The position numbers were made by a program, and so were the translations under genes. The notes under the pieces were generated by a model. It did no database searches, was not told the origin of the DNA, and was given only the letters and a program-made list of their open reading frames with translations. A stretch of DNA of 64,000 nt from contig NZ_JAGJBY010000002.1 of the NCBI RefSeq assembly GCF_020010905.1, positions 3,038,001-3,102,000 of the forward strand, read 5' to 3'. Source of the stretch: Streptomyces acidiscabies (lineage in GTDB: Bacteria > Actinomycetota > Actinomycetes > Streptomycetales > Streptomycetaceae). Within the stretch, counting starts at the first letter, position 1. Every line of letters starts with the position of its first letter. This document shows positions 1 through 8,034 of this stretch, piece by piece.

Positions 1-781
1 TCTGCTGCCCGGTCCAGCCCTCGGGGATGGGGATGCTGATGCCGTTGACGGTGTCGGTGACGGCCCCGCTCTTGATCTCGGGCGCCTCGGACTGCCCGGG
101 AGCGGGACCCCCACCGCCGGAACCGCCCGAGCCGCCGGACCCACCGGAGCCGCCGGACCCTCCGCCGTTGCCCCCGAAGGGCCCGCCCTGCCCGCCGCCA
201 GGCCCCTGCGCGGTCCCGGGCCCGTTGCTCCCCCCGCTGTCCTTGGTCAGCGCGTACACCCCGACCCCGATGCTCGCGAGCACCGCGACAGCGGCGGCGA
301 CGGCTATCCCGATCCGCACACCGGTCCGGGACCCGCCCCCGGGCGCGGCCGGATACCCGGGCTGCCCCGGATAGGGGTCCTGCCCGGGGTACACGGGGTA
401 CGCCTGAGGCGCGGTGGGATACCCGGAGGCGAGCACGTCCCCCTGACCGCCCCCGTAATACCCAGGAGCTCCGGTACTAGTACCTGAGACCCCCACCCCC
501 GAGAACTCGGCGGGCCCCACGGCCCCTATAGCCCCTGAGGACTCCGCGCTCTTCTCGAACTCCACGCCCGGCGCGGAGTCTTCGCGCCCTTCTTCGGCCG
601 CACTCCCTTCCTCGGAATGCTCCGAACCGCCCGTCGACGGCTCGGGGGAAGCGGAGCCGTCCGCCCCCACGACCCGGGTCCGTTCGGTCCACGCCCCACC
701 GTCCCACCACCGCTCGGAGGAAGGACCGTCACTCGTCTGCCCCGGGTCGGGGTACCACCCGGGTGGTATCGCCTGCGTCAT
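1..781 (-). CDS. DUF2510 domain membrane protein, C-terminus cut by window edge
   Basis: About 260 codons are visible, starting with ATG at 781 and running off the left edge. Residues 1-25 carry the DUF2510 signature (PPGWYPDP, then RWWDGGAWT). An acidic, low-complexity stretch and a Tyr/Pro/Gly-rich stretch (PGYP and YPGQ units) follow. A single transmembrane helix rich in Ala and Val lies near residues 165-185, then a Gly/Ser linker with repeated GGSGGSG. The last visible part begins an extracytoplasmic domain (NGISIPIPEGWTG). DUF2510 marks small membrane-anchored actinobacterial proteins of unknown role. A TACGGT box at 793-788 only 6 nt before the ATG, with no Shine-Dalgarno, suggests leaderless translation. 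Function is not known to me. Confidence 0.85.
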   Translation of the reverse strand, partial: MTQAIPPGWYPDPGQTSDGPSSERWWDGGAWTERTRVVGADGSASPEPSTGGSEHSEEGSAAEEGREDSAPGVEFEKSAESSGAIGAVGPAEFSGVGVSGTSTGAPGYYGGGQGDVLASGYPTAPQAYPVYPGQDPYPGQPGYPAAPGGGSRTGVRIGIAVAAAVAVLASIGVGVYALTKDSGGSNGPGTAQGPGGGQGGPFGGNGGGSGGSGGSGGSGGSGGGGPAPGQSEAPEIKSGAVTDTVNGISIPIPEGWTGQQ

Positions 782-787
782 GCCCCC

Positions 788-793
788 ACCGTA
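788..793 (-). promoter_or_regulatory. -10 box, leaderless-type promoter of the DUF2510 gene
   Basis: TACGGT (TANNNT pattern) ends 6 nt before the ATG at 781. No ribosome binding site lies between, so transcription probably starts at or near the start codon. Confidence 0.5.
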
Positions 794-1020
794 TGAGGCA
801 TCGGTGAAAGCCGTATGAGAGGAAGCCCCCGGGCACCGGGGAAATCCCCCCGGCATGGCGCGATCTCGCCGCCCGACGCCCGTCAACCCAGCTCCCCGCG
901 CACCGGAGTTGACCCGCACCCCCGTCCGGCGCAGGCCGCGAGGCCCCCGTACCCCACCCCGATGTCACCCACCCGAGGAACGCCTCCCCGGACCGGCCCC
1001 TAACACCCCTCCCGTGCGGC

Positions 1021-1026
1021 TACGCT
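1021..1026 (+). promoter_or_regulatory. -10 box upstream of the AAA/TPR gene
   Basis: TACGCT fits TANNNT. It would give a start near 1033 and a leader of about 35 nt that contains the Shine-Dalgarno GGGGAGGT at 1055-1062, 6 nt before the ATG at 1069. A TTG at 1033 could alternatively be a leaderless start adding 12 residues. The good Shine-Dalgarno favours 1069. Confidence 0.4.
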
Positions 1027-1068
1027 CAAGGTTTGTACGTCGTTCGGGCGACTCGGGGAGGTAACGGG

Positions 1069-3732
1069 ATGACGGAGGCAGGGCCACCGCCGGCCACCTC
1101 GGCCTCCCTGTGGGAGCGCGACGCGGAAGTCGTCACCATCGCCCGGGCGGTGGCCGACCTGCGCGCCGACGCGCCTTCCCGGGGCCGTCTTCTGGTCTTC
1201 CGGGGCGAAGCGGGCCTCGGCAAGACCGCGCTGCTGGCCGAGACCCGCCGCCGGGCGGAGGCCGCGGGCTGCACGGTCTGGTCCGCGCGGGCCGGCGAGA
1301 CCCTCCGCTCGGTCCCCTTCCACGTCGTACGCCAGCTCCTGCAACCGGCGCTCCTGTCCCTCATGGAGGAGGAGGCCCGCACGTACCTGGGCGACTGGTA
1401 CGACATCGCGGGCCCGTCCCTGGGCCTGACGCGACCGGGCCTGACCCCGAGCGACCCGCAGGGCGTGTACGACGGCCTGGTGGAACTCGTACGGCGCCTG
1501 GCGGCCCGCGACTACCCCCTGGTCCTGCTGATCGACGACGCGCACTGGGCGGACCAGGAGAGCCTGCGCTGGCTGGCCGCGTTCGCGGAACGCCTGGCCG
1601 ACCTGTCGGTCCTGGTCGTCGTGGCGCACCGCCCCGGCGAGGCGGACGAGGCGGGAGCGGCGTACCTGAGGGCGGTGGACGACCTCGCGGGCGACGCCGT
1701 GCGCGGCCTGGCCGTCCTCTCCCCGCCCGCCGTCGCGGAGCTGACCCGCGCGACGCTCGGCGACCGGGCGGACGACCCGTTCTGCCGCGAGGTGTGGGCG
1801 GTGACCGGCGGAAACCCGTACTACACGGTCGAGTTGCTCGCGAAGGTCCACGACCGGGACCTGGAACCGACGGAATCGGCCGCCGAGGAACTCCGCGCCA
1901 TCAACAAGGCGGCCCACGACGGCGGTTTCCTCGCCCACCTCGAAGGACTCGGCATCGAGGCGACCCGCTTCGCGTGGGCGGCGGCCATCCTCGGCACCGG
2001 CATCTTCGTCGACCACGCGGCCGGCATGGCGGGCCTCGGCCGCGACAAGGCCGACCAGTGCGTCGAGGTGCTGCGCACCGCCCGTATCCTCACCGCGCCG
2101 GGCCCGGCCGACGACGGCGACCTCGTCTTCGTGCACCCGCTGATAGCGACCGCCGTCTACAGCAACATCCCCGAGTTCCTGCGCGGCGCGATGCACGGCG
2201 TCGCCGCGAAGGTCGTCCTGGACGCGGGCCGGGGCATCGCTGCCGCCTCCCGCCACCTCCTCGAAGTGCACCCGGAGGGCGACGCCGACCTCGTCGAACA
2301 GCTCCGCGAGGCCGCCCGCGCCCACCTCTCCGTCGGCGCCCCCGACGCGGCCCGCCGCTGCCTGGAACGCGCGCTGGAGGAACCCCCGGCCGCTCGGGTG
2401 CACGCCCAGGTCCTGTACGAACTCGGCTGCGCGACCCTCCTCACGTCCCCGTCCCAGACGGTCGCCCACCTCAGCCGCGCCCTCGAACTCCCCGGCCTGG
2501 AAGGGGAGTCGCGCGTCGACGCCGTATGCCGTCTCTCCCAGGCCCAGATGCACAACAACGAGCTGGACGCGGCCGTCCGCACGGTCCGTACGGAAGCCGC
2601 CCGGCACGAACCGGGGCCCGCGCGGATGCGGCTGACGGCCGTCCAGTTCATGTGGGAGCGCCTCGTCCTCGGCGAGGCGTCAGCCCCCGGCAGCTCCGAA
2701 CGGCTCGCCGAACTCGCCGCGACCTGCACGGGCCGCGACAACGGCGAACGCGCGCTGCTCATCCTGCGCGGCTTCGACGCGACGTGCCGGGGCGAGAACG
2801 CGGAGGAGATCGCCGAACTCTGCGACCGCGCCCTGGAGAACGGCGGCCTCGCGCCCGGCATCGACTGGACCGGCACCGAGTGGGGCATCGAACTGCCGAT
2901 GATGCTCGCGTCCGCGTACGCCTACACGGACCGCCTCGACCGTGCCGACACCCTCTTCAACGGGGCCCTGCGCGCGTACACCTCCGCCGGCTGGAGCGGG
3001 GGCCATCTCTCGCTGGCCCACGCGTACTTGGGCCTGGGGCTGCGGCGCCGGGGCCGCTTGCGGGAGGCGGAGGAGTCCCTGCGCGAGGCACTGCGCCTCG
3101 CGGAACGCGTGGGCCGGGGACTCCCGCTGTACTGGTCGGCGATCTGCAACCTGGTCGATGTCCTGCTGACGCGGGGCCATATCGAGGAGGCGTGGCGGGT
3201 GGCGCAGCAGTACGACTTCGTCGCGCCCTACCCCTCGACGATCGTCCTCCCCGACCCGCGCTCGGTCCGTGGCCGTCTGCTTCTGGCGGTGGGCCGCACG
3301 ACGGAGGGCATCAACGAGCTGGAGGAGGCGGAGAAGTCGGCAGCGGCGCGGGGCCACTTGAACCCGGTGATGGTCCCCTGGGCCCTCGACCTGGCCCGAG
3401 CCCTCTCGACAGAGGACCCCGCCCGAGCCTCCCGCCTGGCGGCCGACGCCCGCACCCGAGCGGAACGCCTGGGCACGGACACGGCGATCGGAGAAGCACT
3501 GCGCTGCGCGGCATCACTGGAAACGGGCCAACGAGCGGTCCGCCTGGCAACGCAGGCGGTCACGTACCTGGAATCGTCCCCGTGCCAGTACGAACACGCG
3601 GCGGCGAGGATCGAGTACGGGGAGCTGTCGCGCTCGGCGTCGGAGTTGAAGAGGGGGTTGGCGTTGGCGCGCTCGTGTGGGGCGGACGGTTTGGTACGGC
3701 AGGCGGAGGGGGCGTTGGCGGCGCTGGAGTAG
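1069..3732 (+). CDS. AAA ATPase with TPR-like repeats (LAL-type regulator lacking the LuxR HTH)
   Basis: The product has 887 residues. Residues 13-35 form the usual LWERDAEVVTIARAV start of large ATP-binding LuxR (LAL) regulators. Walker A GEAGLGKT is at 46-53 and Walker B LVLLIDDAHWAD at 151-162, followed by a winged-helix-like segment and a long alpha-helical TPR region to the end. LAL proteins normally end with a LuxR HTH of about 65 residues. This one stops at AEGALAALE, just where that domain should begin, and no HTH is encoded in the next 400 bp. It is probably a signal-sensing ATPase without its own DNA-binding domain, or a degenerate LAL. The last 350 bp use clearly more A-ending codons than the rest of the gene. 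Confidence 0.8.
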   Translation: MTEAGPPPATSASLWERDAEVVTIARAVADLRADAPSRGRLLVFRGEAGLGKTALLAETRRRAEAAGCTVWSARAGETLRSVPFHVVRQLLQPALLSLMEEEARTYLGDWYDIAGPSLGLTRPGLTPSDPQGVYDGLVELVRRLAARDYPLVLLIDDAHWADQESLRWLAAFAERLADLSVLVVVAHRPGEADEAGAAYLRAVDDLAGDAVRGLAVLSPPAVAELTRATLGDRADDPFCREVWAVTGGNPYYTVELLAKVHDRDLEPTESAAEELRAINKAAHDGGFLAHLEGLGIEATRFAWAAAILGTGIFVDHAAGMAGLGRDKADQCVEVLRTARILTAPGPADDGDLVFVHPLIATAVYSNIPEFLRGAMHGVAAKVVLDAGRGIAAASRHLLEVHPEGDADLVEQLREAARAHLSVGAPDAARRCLERALEEPPAARVHAQVLYELGCATLLTSPSQTVAHLSRALELPGLEGESRVDAVCRLSQAQMHNNELDAAVRTVRTEAARHEPGPARMRLTAVQFMWERLVLGEASAPGSSERLAELAATCTGRDNGERALLILRGFDATCRGENAEEIAELCDRALENGGLAPGIDWTGTEWGIELPMMLASAYAYTDRLDRADTLFNGALRAYTSAGWSGGHLSLAHAYLGLGLRRRGRLREAEESLREALRLAERVGRGLPLYWSAICNLVDVLLTRGHIEEAWRVAQQYDFVAPYPSTIVLPDPRSVRGRLLLAVGRTTEGINELEEAEKSAAARGHLNPVMVPWALDLARALSTEDPARASRLAADARTRAERLGTDTAIGEALRCAASLETGQRAVRLATQAVTYLESSPCQYEHAAARIEYGELSRSASELKRGLALARSCGADGLVRQAEGALAALE

Positions 3733-4048
3733 GGGTGCCGTCTCAGGGGGGGGGCGGGGCGTGGAGCGGGGCTGTCTTGTGAGGCGGTGGCTGGGGTAGC
3801 GGTGTCTTTTGGGATGGCGGGCGTGGGGCTGGGCTGCCGTTTCAGGCGGTGGCTGGGGTAGCGGTGTCTTTTGGGATGGCGGGCGTGGAGCTGGGCTGCC
3901 CTTTCAGACGGCGGCTTGGGGTAGGGCTGCCGTTTCAGGGGGAGGCTGGAGCAGGGCCGACTTTTCGGGCGACGGCTGGAGCTGGGTGCTTTTCATACGG
4001 CGACTGGAGAGGCGGTGTCTTTTCAAGCGCCGGCGAGCTGTGTTCTTT
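3733..4048. repeat. Degenerate tandem repeat, 62 bp period, in a convergent gap
   Basis: Two nearly identical 62 bp units start at 3783 and 3845, both opening with GGCGGTGGCTGGGGTAGCGG. Degenerate relatives (GGCTGGAGC, GCTGCCGTTTCAG, GGTGTCTTTT) fill 3733-3782 and 3907-4040. The stretch lies between two convergent genes. I see no gene or clear terminator hairpin in it. Confidence 0.75.
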
Positions 4049-4078
4049 AGGGGCGCGGGGAACTGCGCGACCAGCCAC
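4049..4078 (+). repeat. 30 bp dispersed repeat, copy 1 of 3
   Basis: The core starts AGGGGCGCGGGGAACTGCGC and ends GACCAGCCAC. Copies with the same orientation occur at 7965-7994 (one mismatch) and 42716-42745. From memory this is a very common intergenic repeat of Streptomyces genomes. This copy lies between the convergent ends of the AAA gene and pcaL. Confidence 0.85.
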
Positions 4079-4134
4079 GACGGCGCCGCACCAGCCCACT
4101 CACAAGCCCACCCACACAGCTCACAACCACCCCC

Positions 4135-5256
4135 TCACCCCGCCTCTTCCTCCGCCAAAACCCTCTGCGCCACGGCAAACGCAGAATTCGCCGCAGGCAC
4201 CCCGCAATAAACAGCCGTCTGCAACAACACCGCCCCAATCTCCTCCGGCGTCAACCCATTCCGCCGAGCAGCCCGCACATGCATCCCCAACTCCTCATAA
4301 TGCCCGTGCGCGACAAGTGCCGTCAGCGTCACAAGACTCCGCTCCCGCCGAGACAACGTCGGATCAGTCCATATCTCCCCCCACGCATACCGAGAGATGA
4401 AGTCCTGAAACCGCGAGGTAAAAACGGACTGCCGCTCCTGAGCCCGATCAACATGCGCATCCCCGAGAACCTCCCGCCGCACAGCCATCCCCAACGCGGC
4501 CCCACCCCCAAGATGCACACGCAACGCACTCAACACGGCGTTGGGACACTGCACAGGAGCAAGATGCGCGGCCCCGGGAATCTCCACCAGCGTCGAACCA
4601 GAAACCCCGTCGGCGATCTCCCGAGCATGCGAGGGAGGCGTAGCCGGATCCTCCCGCCCGGCGATCACCAGGGTCCGAGCCTGAATCTCCCCCAGCCGCT
4701 CCCGCACATCGAAGGACGCAAGGGCGTCACAACAGGCGGCATACGCCCCGGAATCGACGACGGCAAGGTCCCGCAACAACGAGGGAACCCGAAACTCCCC
4801 GGCGAACCACCGCCCAGCGGTGCTCTCAAGAAGCCACTCCACGCCCTCCTTCCGCACACGAGAGGCCCGCTCCTCCCAAGGAGCAGCCCCACCGAAATAC
4901 GCGGAAGAACACACCACGGCCAACGAGGAAACCCGCTCGGGATACTCCAAGGCCAACTGCATCCCAATGGCCCCACCGATGGAAACCCCGGCATAAGCAA
5001 ACCGCTCGATCCCCAGAGAATCCGCCAACCGCACAACAAGCGCGGCAAGTTCACTCATACTCGCCCCGGCAGAAACCAACTCCGCCGCAGACCCCCCATG
5101 CCCAGGCAGATCCCACCGCACGACCCGATGAGTCACGGACAACTCAGGCGCAACCTGATCCCACAACGCGTACGAGGTCCCCACCGAAGGCCCCAGCAAC
5201 AACGGCGGAGCCGAAGGAGCCCCCTCGGCACGATAGTTGAGCAGCTTCTCGGTCAA
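4135..5256 (-). CDS. pcaL: PcaL: 3-oxoadipate enol-lactonase / 4-carboxymuconolactone decarboxylase fusion
   Basis: This 373-residue bifunctional enzyme performs the last ring-derived steps of the protocatechuate branch. Its decarboxylase converts 4-carboxymuconolactone to the enol-lactone, and its hydrolase converts that to 3-oxoadipate. Residues 1-250 are an alpha/beta hydrolase with nucleophile elbow GVSIGG (Ser92), Asp203 (REDP) and His231 (AAHLAP). Residues about 257-373 are a carboxymuconolactone decarboxylase (CMD) domain with ALVAHGHYEELGMHV. The fusion is the known actinobacterial PcaL form, so it is not a frameshift artefact. It is the last gene of pcaIJFHGBL, and its ATG overlaps the pcaB stop by 4 bp. 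Wobble positions are unusually T-rich on the coding strand compared with most genes here. Confidence 0.95.
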   Translation of the reverse strand: MTEKLLNYRAEGAPSAPPLLLGPSVGTSYALWDQVAPELSVTHRVVRWDLPGHGGSAAELVSAGASMSELAALVVRLADSLGIERFAYAGVSIGGAIGMQLALEYPERVSSLAVVCSSAYFGGAAPWEERASRVRKEGVEWLLESTAGRWFAGEFRVPSLLRDLAVVDSGAYAACCDALASFDVRERLGEIQARTLVIAGREDPATPPSHAREIADGVSGSTLVEIPGAAHLAPVQCPNAVLSALRVHLGGGAALGMAVRREVLGDAHVDRAQERQSVFTSRFQDFISRYAWGEIWTDPTLSRRERSLVTLTALVAHGHYEELGMHVRAARRNGLTPEEIGAVLLQTAVYCGVPAANSAFAVAQRVLAEEEAG

Positions 5257-6572
5257 CGTCGCTCCAACGCACGATCGGTGAGAACACCGGCAAGCCCGGT
5301 ATAACGAACAGGATCGGCAAGATCCGAAAGATCAAGCCCCTTCAACTCGGCCTCGTCCGAAAGAAGTTCCACGAGAGACCGCCCCTCCGCATAGGTCCGC
5401 CGAGCAAGGGAGGACAACAACTCCTTGGCCCGCCCCCGCCCAAGAACAACGGCCAACTCGGCGGCAAGCCGCTCGGACATGATCAACCCATGCGTGAGCC
5501 CGAGATGCGACCGCATCACCTCGCCCAACACCCGCAACCCCTCGACAAGTTGCACAGCATCCCGCGCGGCCCCACCAACGAGCCGCAGCAGATCCCGAAG
5601 CGGCTCCCACTCGGCATGCCAGGCCCCCGCAGGCCGCTCGTCCTCGGCGACAAGCGCCCCGTACAAGGTCGCGGCAAGCTGCGGCGCCCGCCGAGCCGCA
5701 GCCGAAATCAGCGTGGACCGCACCGGGTTGGCCTTGTGCGGCATGGCGGAGGACCCGCCCCCACTGCCCTCGGCGACCTCCCCCACCTCGGTGCGCGCCA
5801 GCGTCAGCACATCGACGGCGACTTTCCCGAGCGCCCCCGCCGTGAACGCTAGCGCCCCGGCAAGATCCGCGACCGGCGTCCGCAGCACATGCCAGGGCAA
5901 CTCCGGCTCCCGCAGCCCGACTTCGACGGCGAAGACCCCCGGCAGAGAGCTCACATCACCGGCGCCGTACACGGTGAACGCGGCCAACGTCCCCGCCGCA
6001 CCCCCCAGTTGCGCAGGCAGCGAGTCCCGTACGGAGGCCACCCGATCCCGCGCGTCCAGCACCAGGGCCCGCCAGCCGGCGGCCTTGAGCCCGAAGGTCG
6101 TCGGCACGGCGTGCTGGGTGAGCGTACGGCCCGGCATCACGGTGTCGCGGTGGACGGCGGCGAGACCGGCCAGCGCGTGCGCGGTGCGGTCGAGGTCGGC
6201 GAGGACCAGGTCGAGGGTGCGGGCGGCGACCAGCATCGCGGCGGTGTCCAGGATGTCCTGGCTGGTGGCACCCCGGTGCACGTACGGCCCGTACTCCGCG
6301 CCGACCGCCGCCGTGAGGTCGGCGACCAGCGGGATCACCGGATTCCCGCCCGCACGGGCGCGCTCGGCGAGGGCGTGCACGTCGAACCGCGCCGGATCGG
6401 CCGCCTCGGTGACGGCGACAGCGGCCTCGGCGGGCGCCAGGCCCAGCGCCGCCTGCGCACGGGTCAGCGCGGCCTCCGCGTCGAGGAGGGCCCGCAGATA
6501 CGCGGCGTCACTCGTCGCGGCTGCGGCCGGAGAACCGGTCCAGCCGGGAGCGAGCAGGCCGTCGTCACTCAC
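5253..6572 (-). CDS. pcaB: PcaB: 3-carboxy-cis,cis-muconate cycloisomerase
   Basis: The 439-residue enzyme converts 3-carboxy-cis,cis-muconate to 4-carboxymuconolactone. It belongs to the fumarase/aspartase superfamily: the signature GGSSAMPHKANP is present, with the upstream HRGATSQDILDTA segment and the THGLIMSERL helix further on. The reading frame stays open upstream to 6977, but only the GTG at 6572 makes sense. It overlaps the pcaG stop as GTGA, and the protein then begins VSDDGLLAPGW like relatives. It is translationally coupled to pcaG upstream and pcaL downstream by 4 bp overlaps. Confidence 0.95.
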   Translation of the reverse strand: MSDDGLLAPGWTGSPAAAATSDAAYLRALLDAEAALTRAQAALGLAPAEAAVAVTEAADPARFDVHALAERARAGGNPVIPLVADLTAAVGAEYGPYVHRGATSQDILDTAAMLVAARTLDLVLADLDRTAHALAGLAAVHRDTVMPGRTLTQHAVPTTFGLKAAGWRALVLDARDRVASVRDSLPAQLGGAAGTLAAFTVYGAGDVSSLPGVFAVEVGLREPELPWHVLRTPVADLAGALAFTAGALGKVAVDVLTLARTEVGEVAEGSGGGSSAMPHKANPVRSTLISAAARRAPQLAATLYGALVAEDERPAGAWHAEWEPLRDLLRLVGGAARDAVQLVEGLRVLGEVMRSHLGLTHGLIMSERLAAELAVVLGRGRAKELLSSLARRTYAEGRSLVELLSDEAELKGLDLSDLADPVRYTGLAGVLTDRALERR

Positions 6573-7168
6573 CGGAACTCCAGGAAGACCGTCTCGCCCT
6601 CGCCCTGGAGCCGTACGTCGAACCGGTACGACCCCGGCCCGTCCTCGGCGGCGACCAGCGTGCCGCGCCGCTCCGGGGCGACCCGCGTCAGCAGCGGGTC
6701 GACGGCGTGCGCGGCCTCGTCGCCCGGCAGATAGATCCGCGTGTACAGATGCACCAGCAGCCCGCGCGCGAACACGCACACACTGACGTACGGCGCACTC
6801 GCCCCGCGCGCCGCCGGGCGCAGCGTCCGCGCCGACCAGTGCCCGTTGCTGTCGGTCTGGACCCGGCCCCACCCGGTGAACTCCACGCCGTTGCGCCCCA
6901 GGAACCCGCCGGTCGCCGGGTCCCTGCGCATCGACCCGTCCACGTGCGGGATCTTGCCCTCGGGGTCGGCACTCCACAGTTCGAGCAGCGCGTCCGGCAG
7001 GGGATTGCCCTCACCGTCGTACACGTACCCCTGGAGGGTGATCGTCCCCGGATGCCCCACCGGCGCGATCTCCCCACCGCCCGGGAACGGCAGCGCGTGT
7101 CCGTAGAACGGCCCCACGGTGTGCGAGGGCGTCGGCAGTACCGCCCCGCTCGTGTCGTCGATCCTCAT
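6569..7168 (-). CDS. pcaG: PcaG: protocatechuate 3,4-dioxygenase alpha subunit
   Basis: The 199-residue alpha chain of the intradiol ring-cleaving dioxygenase begins MRIDDTSGAVLPTPSHTVGPFYG. It has the family core (GYVYDGEGNPLPDALLELW) and the C-terminal beta-sheet region (YTRIYLPGDEAAHAVDPLL). It lacks the two-His iron motif that pcaH carries, as expected for the non-catalytic subunit. The ATG at 7168 overlaps the pcaH stop by 1 nt (TGATG), so the two subunits should be made together. The extra N-terminal extension open to 7222 lies inside pcaH and is not needed. Confidence 0.95.
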   Translation of the reverse strand: MRIDDTSGAVLPTPSHTVGPFYGHALPFPGGGEIAPVGHPGTITLQGYVYDGEGNPLPDALLELWSADPEGKIPHVDGSMRRDPATGGFLGRNGVEFTGWGRVQTDSNGHWSARTLRPAARGASAPYVSVCVFARGLLVHLYTRIYLPGDEAAHAVDPLLTRVAPERRGTLVAAEDGPGSYRFDVRLQGEGETVFLEFR

Positions 7169-7941
7169 CAGCGCCCCTCCTCCATCCACGTCGCCTGCGG
7201 CCCGTCCAGCACGATGTCCCACCGGTACCCCATCGAGAACTCCGGCACCGACAGCCCGTGGTCGTAGGTCGCGACGAGGCGCTGGCGCGCGGCGTCGTCG
7301 GTGACGGACTGGATGATCGGGTCGTACGGAAACAGCGGATCGGCGGGAAAGTACATCTGCGTCACCAGCCGCTGGGTGAACGCACTCCCAAAAAGGGAGA
7401 AGTGAATGTGAGCGGGCCGCCAGGCATTTACATGCTGCCGCCAGGGATAAGGACCGGGTTGAATGGTGGTGAACTGATAGAACCCGTCCTGATCGGTCAA
7501 AGTCCGCCCGACCCCGGTGAAGTTGGGATCCAGTGGCGCATCATGCTGCTCACGCTGATGCGCATACCGCCCGGCAGAGTTGGCTTGCCAAACCTCAACA
7601 AGCTGCCCCCGCAAGGGCTTTCCCCCCCGATCAACAACCCGCCCGGAAACGGTAATCCGCTCCCCAACAGGCTCCCCGTTGTGCTGCCGGGTCAGATCAT
7701 TATCGACCTCGGTAATATCCCGCTCCCCGAAGGCGGGGGAGGAGAGCTCAACGAGTTCGGGATCTTTGCTGGTGTCGATGGAGACGAGGGGCTGCTTGGG
7801 ATGACGCAGGACGGACGAACGATAGGGTGCATAGCCACGCCGAGGATGATGCTCAACGGGAGCCCCATCACCGACCCGCTTCTCATAAGCGGCGTGCTCG
7901 GCGGCTATCTCAAGGTCAATATCATGCTGGGTGAGAGTCAT
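7168..7941 (-). CDS. pcaH: PcaH: protocatechuate 3,4-dioxygenase beta subunit
   Basis: The 257-residue catalytic beta subunit binds non-haem Fe(III) and opens the protocatechuate ring to 3-carboxy-cis,cis-muconate. Likely iron ligands are visible: Tyr in AGRYAHQ, Tyr in PGPYPWRQH, and the two His of RPAHIHFS. The N-terminal segment (YAPYRSSVLRHPKQPL) is typical of beta subunits. The gene is separated from pcaF by 93 nt holding a dispersed 30 bp repeat. No clear Shine-Dalgarno precedes the ATG at 7941, unlike its neighbours. The first two thirds of the gene use T-ending codons (CAT, CGT, TAT) far more than the pcaI/J end of the operon. Confidence 0.95.
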   Translation of the reverse strand: MTLTQHDIDLEIAAEHAAYEKRVGDGAPVEHHPRRGYAPYRSSVLRHPKQPLVSIDTSKDPELVELSSPAFGERDITEVDNDLTRQHNGEPVGERITVSGRVVDRGGKPLRGQLVEVWQANSAGRYAHQREQHDAPLDPNFTGVGRTLTDQDGFYQFTTIQPGPYPWRQHVNAWRPAHIHFSLFGSAFTQRLVTQMYFPADPLFPYDPIIQSVTDDAARQRLVATYDHGLSVPEFSMGYRWDIVLDGPQATWMEEGR

Positions 7942-7964
7942 AAGAGGGGAACCTTTAGCTACCT

Positions 7965-7994
7965 AGGGGCGCGGGGAACTGCGCGATCAGCCAC
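7965..7994 (+). repeat. 30 bp dispersed repeat, copy 2 of 3
   Basis: It has the same core and orientation as the copies at 4049 and 42716, with one C-to-T change (GCGCGATCAGCC). It sits inside the pca operon, between pcaF and pcaH, and fills a third of the only real gap in that operon. Confidence 0.85.
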
Positions 7995-8034
7995 ACACAA
8001 CCCGCACCAGCCAGTGAACAGAACCAGGCAGGAC

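Noticed and set aside
1110..3782. 890-codon alternative plus frame over the AAA gene
   Set aside because: Arg/Pro/Gly-rich shadow; the other frame has Walker motifs and a Shine-Dalgarno.
4135..5256. PcaL as a frameshift or assembly fusion of two genes
   Set aside because: The lactonase-decarboxylase fusion is a known actinobacterial form, and both domains are complete.
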